A stretch of DNA of 26,548 nt from a virus: positions 1-26,548 of the IMG/VR virus record IMGVR_UViG_3300044636_000639, one strand, 5' to 3'. Position numbers and translations under genes: made by a program. The notes beneath the pieces are model-generated. The model was not told where the DNA came from. It saw only the letters and a program-made list of their open reading frames with translations, and ran no database searches. Below are positions 21,691-26,548 of the stretch, in pieces. Each line of letters opens with the position of its first letter. The stretch's first letter is position 1.

Positions 21691-22500
21691 ATGCTAGGTC
21701 AAATTATTGGTGCTGGCGTTGGAGGACTTGTTAGTGGTTTTAATGCCTACCAACAAGCACAAAAGCAACGAGAGCTTCTTCGTCTTGAAGAGGACTACAA
21801 CCGTTCTGCCAATGCCAAACTAGAACGCGCTAACGAAGCTAACCAGCTTCAGAACCCCTACGCTACGGCGCAGCGAGCTAGGCAGGATGTCAACTCAACG
21901 CTTTCTGCTGCTACGGGTAGTGCGCTCAATGCCGCTGCTGGACAGATGGCATCAAGTGGAGATTTTGGCAACGCTCAAGGTGCTGGCATTGCTATGTCAC
22001 AGGCGTCTCAAGCAGCGGCAGCTCCATACGCTCAACAGCTTTCTGGCATTACCCAGCAAGCGTATCAGGACAATGCCAACAAGATCCGGCAGTCGGAATC
22101 GATTGCTAACAGCCAAGCGGCACTGTCTCAGAACGTCAACTACATTGACCGTCAAAAGCAGAACATCAACCCTCTTGGTAATGCTTTGCAAGCAGGACTA
22201 GCAGGTGTACTTGGTGGGTCAAACCTTGCCAACAATCTTTTTGCTTCTATCAATGATCGCGACAAAGGAACTGGTGAAGGCGACGTTACACAAACACAGG
22301 ATTTTGTTGGGCCAATGAATCGGCCACAGCAAGCACCCGTACAACAACCAGTACAGCAACCCGTAGCTCAACCACCAGCAGCAGCACAACCAGCAATAGG
22401 CATCAACCCATTTGCCAATCCATACAACATGGGAATGACGCTAATTAATAGTGTGCGTCCAGTGCTTCCGTTTCTCATGAACCGCAATCAAAACTTCTAA
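21691..22500 (+). CDS. Putative ejection (internal virion) protein, gp14/gp7-like
   Basis: The 269-residue product begins with a glycine-zipper-like hydrophobic segment (IIGAGVGGLVSGFNAYQQ), then a long Ala/Gln-rich helical region (residues about 20-165, e.g. GIAMSQASQAAAAPYAQQLS), a second Gly-rich segment (LQAGLAGVLGGSNLANNLF), and a Pro/Gln tail (QQAPVQQPVQQPVAQPP). This is the usual layout of small ejection proteins such as T7 gp14 and P22 gp7, which leave the virion with the DNA and help form a channel across the envelope. It is the first of three size-graded genes, as in T7 (14, 15, 16). GAGG lies seven bases before the ATG. Assignment rests on layout and order, not on a close match. 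Confidence 0.65.
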   Translation: MLGQIIGAGVGGLVSGFNAYQQAQKQRELLRLEEDYNRSANAKLERANEANQLQNPYATAQRARQDVNSTLSAATGSALNAAAGQMASSGDFGNAQGAGIAMSQASQAAAAPYAQQLSGITQQAYQDNANKIRQSESIANSQAALSQNVNYIDRQKQNINPLGNALQAGLAGVLGGSNLANNLFASINDRDKGTGEGDVTQTQDFVGPMNRPQQAPVQQPVQQPVAQPPAAAQPAIGINPFANPYNMGMTLINSVRPVLPFLMNRNQNF

Positions 22501-22506
22501 ACGACT

Positions 22507-24150
22507 ATGCCACAGTATAGCTTTGCTCCATCAACCGATAGTGCCGACAATACGTTAGGCAATGAGGGCTTTCGCCAGCTATTCAACAATCTTTCGCAGA
22601 ACGTCGAATACCGACGAAAGATGCAAGCGGCTAAAGGTGCTCAAGCTGCAAAGATGCGTTTGCAGCAAGAAGCAGGATTATTGCCTAAAGGCAATATTAC
22701 CATGACCGATCAAGGTTATGAGTTTGATAATGAGCAAGCAAGGAACGCCTATTACTCTGCTCTTGGTGGCATGATGGGCGATCAAGACATGAGCCGTGAG
22801 GGTGGTGTACGTTCTACGACAAGCGTTATTAACGATGAAGAACAATACGCCAATGATATTGCCAATGCTAACGTGTCAAATGTGGGCCCCAACGGTGAAA
22901 ATCTAGGGGCAATAACAGAAGATATGGCTCTCATAACTCGTGGTATTGGCGAAAATCAACCAGACATTCTTGACAATCCTGGTCGTCGTGCAGCTTTTAA
23001 TAATGACGTTGATAGCCGTGTCAATGCGTTTGTCCAAAAGGTACAAAACACACCTAAGAAAGATCTTTCTGGCATTGGTATGCTTGCCGTCAAAATGGCT
23101 ACCGAACTAGCTGCTGCTAAAGGTAATCAGTTGACGCCTACAACAGAAGCACCCGGAACAACAGCAGCAGGCAAGCCTGCAACCGCAACAACAGCCCCAA
23201 CTACACCAACAAGTAGTCGTATCTCTGCGTCGGTAACCGACAAAGACAGAAATCAAGTTGGCGTGAATCAATCAGTATCGCAACGTGGACAAGCCAGTTA
23301 CGAGTACGATGCTGGTGGTATTAATGTAAAACGCGATCAACTAGCTCAAACCACAACAAGTAAGCAAAGCGCACGATACGACGACACTAAAACAAGCTTG
23401 AAAAACTTGCTTGGACTATCAGCATTTTCAGCTGGTGCTGATGATCTGTCTGTTGCTGCTGGGAATCAACAGTCAACAAACAATCCGTTTGGAGCAATGG
23501 CACAAAAACGCGCTAACGATATGCTGCGCTGGGAGCAAGCTGCCTCAACTGACGGCACTCAACAGAGCGTTGAAAAGGTTGGTGAGCGTCAGATCACCAC
23601 AACAGGCATGAAGGCTAAGGGCAGTGCTACTACACAAGAAGCTATGAAGCATGCTCAGAATATCATTTTTGCTCCACAACAAACTTCGAGTGTAAGCACT
23701 GGTGACCGAATCAACAACGGGCCTGGTAATCAGAGTCCTGATTTGGCTGTTGGTGCACTTACAGATGCTAACGGCAAGCCGATCACTACGACTTTCAACA
23801 GAGATACCAATGCATATGAATTAAAGGGTGTCGATCTGTCTGGTACAGCCATATCAAGATGGACACGGATAGATGGAAGAGATCGACCAGACATAAAAAT
23901 TACACACCAAAAAGATGGCACAGTTCGATTTGAAGATAAGAATGGCAACTTTTTGGAAGGCCGTCCAAATCCAAGCGTAAAGGGCGACTACATAAATGTA
24001 CGAGGAAACATTGCGCTAGATGTTGTCAGCCAAATGGGACTTAATCAAGGTCAGCGCGGCGTTGGCAATACTGGCACTGATTCTTATACAGATCCAAACC
24101 GACGGATTAACACTGGTCGCAATGCAAACGATTACATGGGCAACAAATGA
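22507..24150 (+). CDS. Putative ejection (internal virion) protein, middle of three
   Basis: The 547-residue product is hydrophilic and rich in Gln, Asn, Thr, Ala and Gly, with no membrane segment. The N-terminal part has a helix (LFNNLSQNVEYRRKMQAAKG). A Thr/Pro/Ala linker occupies residues about 208-240. The C-terminal part has a strand region (TRIDGRDRPDIKITHQKDG, with FEDKNGNFLEGRPN) and a flexible Asn/Gly-rich end. The position between a small Gly/Ala-rich and a very large protein matches T7 gp15 or P22 gp20. It starts six bases after its neighbour with no clear Shine-Dalgarno site, and its stop overlaps the next ATG (ATGA). The function is inferred from order and composition. Confidence 0.6.
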   Translation: MPQYSFAPSTDSADNTLGNEGFRQLFNNLSQNVEYRRKMQAAKGAQAAKMRLQQEAGLLPKGNITMTDQGYEFDNEQARNAYYSALGGMMGDQDMSREGGVRSTTSVINDEEQYANDIANANVSNVGPNGENLGAITEDMALITRGIGENQPDILDNPGRRAAFNNDVDSRVNAFVQKVQNTPKKDLSGIGMLAVKMATELAAAKGNQLTPTTEAPGTTAAGKPATATTAPTTPTSSRISASVTDKDRNQVGVNQSVSQRGQASYEYDAGGINVKRDQLAQTTTSKQSARYDDTKTSLKNLLGLSAFSAGADDLSVAAGNQQSTNNPFGAMAQKRANDMLRWEQAASTDGTQQSVEKVGERQITTTGMKAKGSATTQEAMKHAQNIIFAPQQTSSVSTGDRINNGPGNQSPDLAVGALTDANGKPITTTFNRDTNAYELKGVDLSGTAISRWTRIDGRDRPDIKITHQKDGTVRFEDKNGNFLEGRPNPSVKGDYINVRGNIALDVVSQMGLNQGQRGVGNTGTDSYTDPNRRINTGRNANDYMGNK

Positions 24151-26548
24151 GCGACAATCCTCTGTATGAAAAAACGTGGCAAGCTATCAATAACGCCACA
24201 AAAGATCGACGTTTGGAAATGGCCTTGGGTACGGATGTCAGTAAAACACCCGAGTACCAAAAAGAATACCTACGACTAAACAACGATGGTATTGCTGATC
24301 CTAAAGATGCAAAGCTTTACAAAACGTACCAATCGAGCTATGAAAAAAGCGTTGCTCTATCTAACGCTGATCGTAAGAAGTATTCCGTTAGTGGCATCAA
24401 TGATTACAACGCACAAGATCTTCTTGTCAACGATGTTGTCACAAAAGCGGAAAAGCTAGCTCGCGACCAAAAGCTCGGTGCTATTAGTGAAGAAGTATTT
24501 GACAAGGTTCTTGCTGAGAAAAATCTTGGTCACATCAAAAACGACGTACGTGATTTGTACGACGATCTTTACAACCGTGCTGATGCACGGTATGGGTCGT
24601 CTGTTGGTCTTTATCAACTTCGCAAGAAGCATAAGGTACAAGAGCAAAAACAAGCATCTACACCCATACCAACAAAGCAACAAGAGCCGCCTAGCCTGCT
24701 CAAGCCCACGGTAAACGATGAGATCAACAAGGTTCTTACTGGTGCTGGCTTGCCAACTGTTGAGCAGTCAAAAACAAAAACGCCTGTTACTACGCAACAA
24801 CAACCGCAAGCAGGTACAAAGTCATCAAAGTATGAGCGATACAAGGCAATCAGCGATGAGCTGAATAAAAACATTAAGCCTATTGACGATACATACGGTG
24901 GTGAATGGGTTGATGTTGTCTATACCGATGCCAAACAAAAAGACGACAATGGTAAACCAGCGCAGTTTGTTGACAAACTTTTTATCAGCCGTGATGATAA
25001 GCTTAATGGCATAGCTAACAAAAAGATTGAACAACGCCGCAAGGATCTTGAGCTTACTGCTGCTTATACGCCACAGGTCAAAATGCCTTTGTCGTATGAT
25101 GCCAAGAACAATACTATTGATATTGGGAATGTCAATGCGGCTGATAAAGACGTACAAGTGCAGTTTGCCCAAGACTTTACTTCAGCAGTCTTGCGTCGAG
25201 CAAAGGAAACTGGCAACGACAAGATGACCGTATCAATGGCTAAGACCATTGCTCGTCAGCTTAGTGGCCTGTTGAACGACGATGAGGATGAAGGACTAGC
25301 AGAAACCGTTGGTAAGGCGTTTACCCGTTCTGGTGCATGGCGCATACCAGCACTGTCAATGTTTGGGATTGATGATGAGTTTGAGAGCATTGTTGGAGAA
25401 GATCCAGCACTGCGTCAACTCTTTGACAACTACCGGGAAAAACTGCGTCAGGTAGATCATCTGCGCGAGGCAAAGCGTGTCTACGGATCAAAGCTTCCTA
25501 AAAATCTGTTTGACACTAATAACAACCCTGTTGGTTCACGAAATCTAACCACGTTTGCAGGGGAGACGATTAAGTCTGCTATTGGATGGATCAGTAAAGA
25601 AGCACAGCAACTTGTTGAAACATCTCAGGCACGACAATCAGCTTACGATGCAGGAATACAACCCAAGGTCGGTAATGGATATTCTTGGGCTGATTTGTTG
25701 TCGTATCGTGGTGGAGCTCCAACAGTTCCTGAATTGCGCCAGGTGTTTCAGGATAATGTTGTACCAATTCTTCAGCAGCAACATCCTGACTGGAACGAAA
25801 AGTCAGACCAGGAAAAGACAAAGCTTATTGATGAGTTTATTCCCGATCAATCAACAACCAACAAGATCTACCAAGGTCTTGGCAGTCTTGTCGGTGCACT
25901 TGCTCCTACGGGTACGCTCTCAGTTGGTGCAAAGGTTGTTGGCGGTATAGGTAAGGCTGCTCGTGCTGCATCGCTATCTCGTGCAGCAACAATGATGAAG
26001 AACACCAAGTTTGCTACGGCAATGATGGAAGTTCCTCATGTCAAAGCATTGGGTCAAGTGCTGTCAAAAGCACCGGAGCTTGGTGACGGTGTGCAGACGG
26101 CAGCTACGTTCATGATCTCTCATCTACTAGAAAATGTCCCTACGGCCACTGAGGATGAGTTGCTGGAATCAGCTGCTACTGGTGCTGCTTTTGGTGCACT
26201 GGGTACGGCATTGTCAGAGCGTGTTGTATTGCCATTTGTGGTACGTTCCAACGCCTATCAAAAAGTATTAAGTAACCCTGAATTTCGTGGTTACCTTTCC
26301 GAAAAGCTTGGTGCTGATAGCTACAATAGCATTATGTCAAAGCTGGGGGACAAAAAGCAGCTGGCCTATACGCTTGGTAATATCCTTGCAAATCCATTGC
26401 AAGGTGCAGGCAAAGCACAGATCACAGGACAAGAATACGACCTAGCCCAATTTGCTATTGACGTTCTTGCTGGTGGCCCGTTGGGTCTAAAGCTCTACCG
26501 CGCTCGTCGTGGTAAGGGTAATGAGCCGCTGACCATTGACGATTACGT
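24147..26548 (+). CDS. Large ejection (internal virion) protein, N-terminal 800 codons (cut by window edge)
   Basis: The frame from ATG 24147 is open to the right edge with no stop (800 codons, then two bases), so the full protein exceeds 800 residues. Residues about 1-250 are charged and helical with a Gln/Thr/Pro linker near 185-225. The middle has KQLVETSQARQ-like helical and mixed segments. Residues about 574-610 are Gly/Ala-rich and hydrophobic (GLGSLVGALAPTGTLSVGAK), and a second such stretch lies near 675-700 (ATGAAFGALGTALSERVVLP). Long proteins with buried hydrophobic stretches are typical of the largest ejection protein (T7 gp16, P22 gp16). No lytic transglycosylase motif is visible in the part seen. 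Its start overlaps the previous stop by four bases. Confidence 0.65.
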   Translation, partial: MSDNPLYEKTWQAINNATKDRRLEMALGTDVSKTPEYQKEYLRLNNDGIADPKDAKLYKTYQSSYEKSVALSNADRKKYSVSGINDYNAQDLLVNDVVTKAEKLARDQKLGAISEEVFDKVLAEKNLGHIKNDVRDLYDDLYNRADARYGSSVGLYQLRKKHKVQEQKQASTPIPTKQQEPPSLLKPTVNDEINKVLTGAGLPTVEQSKTKTPVTTQQQPQAGTKSSKYERYKAISDELNKNIKPIDDTYGGEWVDVVYTDAKQKDDNGKPAQFVDKLFISRDDKLNGIANKKIEQRRKDLELTAAYTPQVKMPLSYDAKNNTIDIGNVNAADKDVQVQFAQDFTSAVLRRAKETGNDKMTVSMAKTIARQLSGLLNDDEDEGLAETVGKAFTRSGAWRIPALSMFGIDDEFESIVGEDPALRQLFDNYREKLRQVDHLREAKRVYGSKLPKNLFDTNNNPVGSRNLTTFAGETIKSAIGWISKEAQQLVETSQARQSAYDAGIQPKVGNGYSWADLLSYRGGAPTVPELRQVFQDNVVPILQQQHPDWNEKSDQEKTKLIDEFIPDQSTTNKIYQGLGSLVGALAPTGTLSVGAKVVGGIGKAARAASLSRAATMMKNTKFATAMMEVPHVKALGQVLSKAPELGDGVQTAATFMISHLLENVPTATEDELLESAATGAAFGALGTALSERVVLPFVVRSNAYQKVLSNPEFRGYLSEKLGADSYNSIMSKLGDKKQLAYTLGNILANPLQGAGKAQITGQEYDLAQFAIDVLAGGPLGLKLYRARRGKGNEPLTIDDY

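Overview
The window looks like part of a tailed double-stranded DNA phage genome of podovirus type (Caudoviricetes, short tail). The evidence is a P22-like portal with a long helical C-terminus, a scaffold candidate, an HK97-fold-like major capsid protein, adaptor-like connector genes, a very large nozzle/tail-hub-like protein and three consecutive ejection (internal virion) proteins. I see no tape measure or tail-tube gene. The host cannot be named from the sequence. Shine-Dalgarno sites are present at many starts (best at 19441-19447) but absent at others. No terminase, integrase, polymerase, tRNA, CRISPR array or insertion sequence is visible.

Layout. (1) 1-149, minus strand: the first 49 codons of an ERF-family single-strand annealing protein, leaving the window on the left. 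(2) 150-254: divergent intergenic control region. (3) 255-5027: portal, scaffold candidate and major capsid protein. (4) 5034-7415: an exported orphan protein, a small orphan, and two connector-like genes. Strong RNA hairpins lie in the coding sequence at 5110-5134 and 5871-5901. (5) 7393-10155: a CHAP cell-wall hydrolase, another connector-like gene and three orphan proteins, one with a beta-type heptad repeat. (6) 10157-15620: the 1169-residue tail hub/nozzle candidate and two tail/appendage proteins. (7) 15655-19464: a run of small beta-rich surface proteins ending in a glycine-rich adhesin. A stand-alone paralogue of the adhesin's N-terminal domain lies just before it. (8) 19454-21390: two membrane proteins (holin-like), a calcineurin-like phosphoesterase and a small HExxH metallopeptidase-like protein, closed by a good intrinsic terminator at 21405-21438. 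(9) 21497 to the right edge: a second plus-strand unit with a 63-residue orphan and the three ejection proteins; the last is cut by the window edge after 800 codons.

The plus-strand genes are tightly packed, often with ATGA, GTGA or TTGA overlaps, so one or two long late transcripts are likely. Virion shell and neck come first, then adsorption apparatus, then lysis, then ejection proteins. Base composition is about 37-45% GC in the sampled virion genes. It is distinctly higher in several parts of 17351-21097 and drops sharply at 21097 and inside the holin-like gene near 19800, so the fibre/lysis block looks mosaic. The ERF gene points the other way and suggests that the replication/recombination genes lie to the left.
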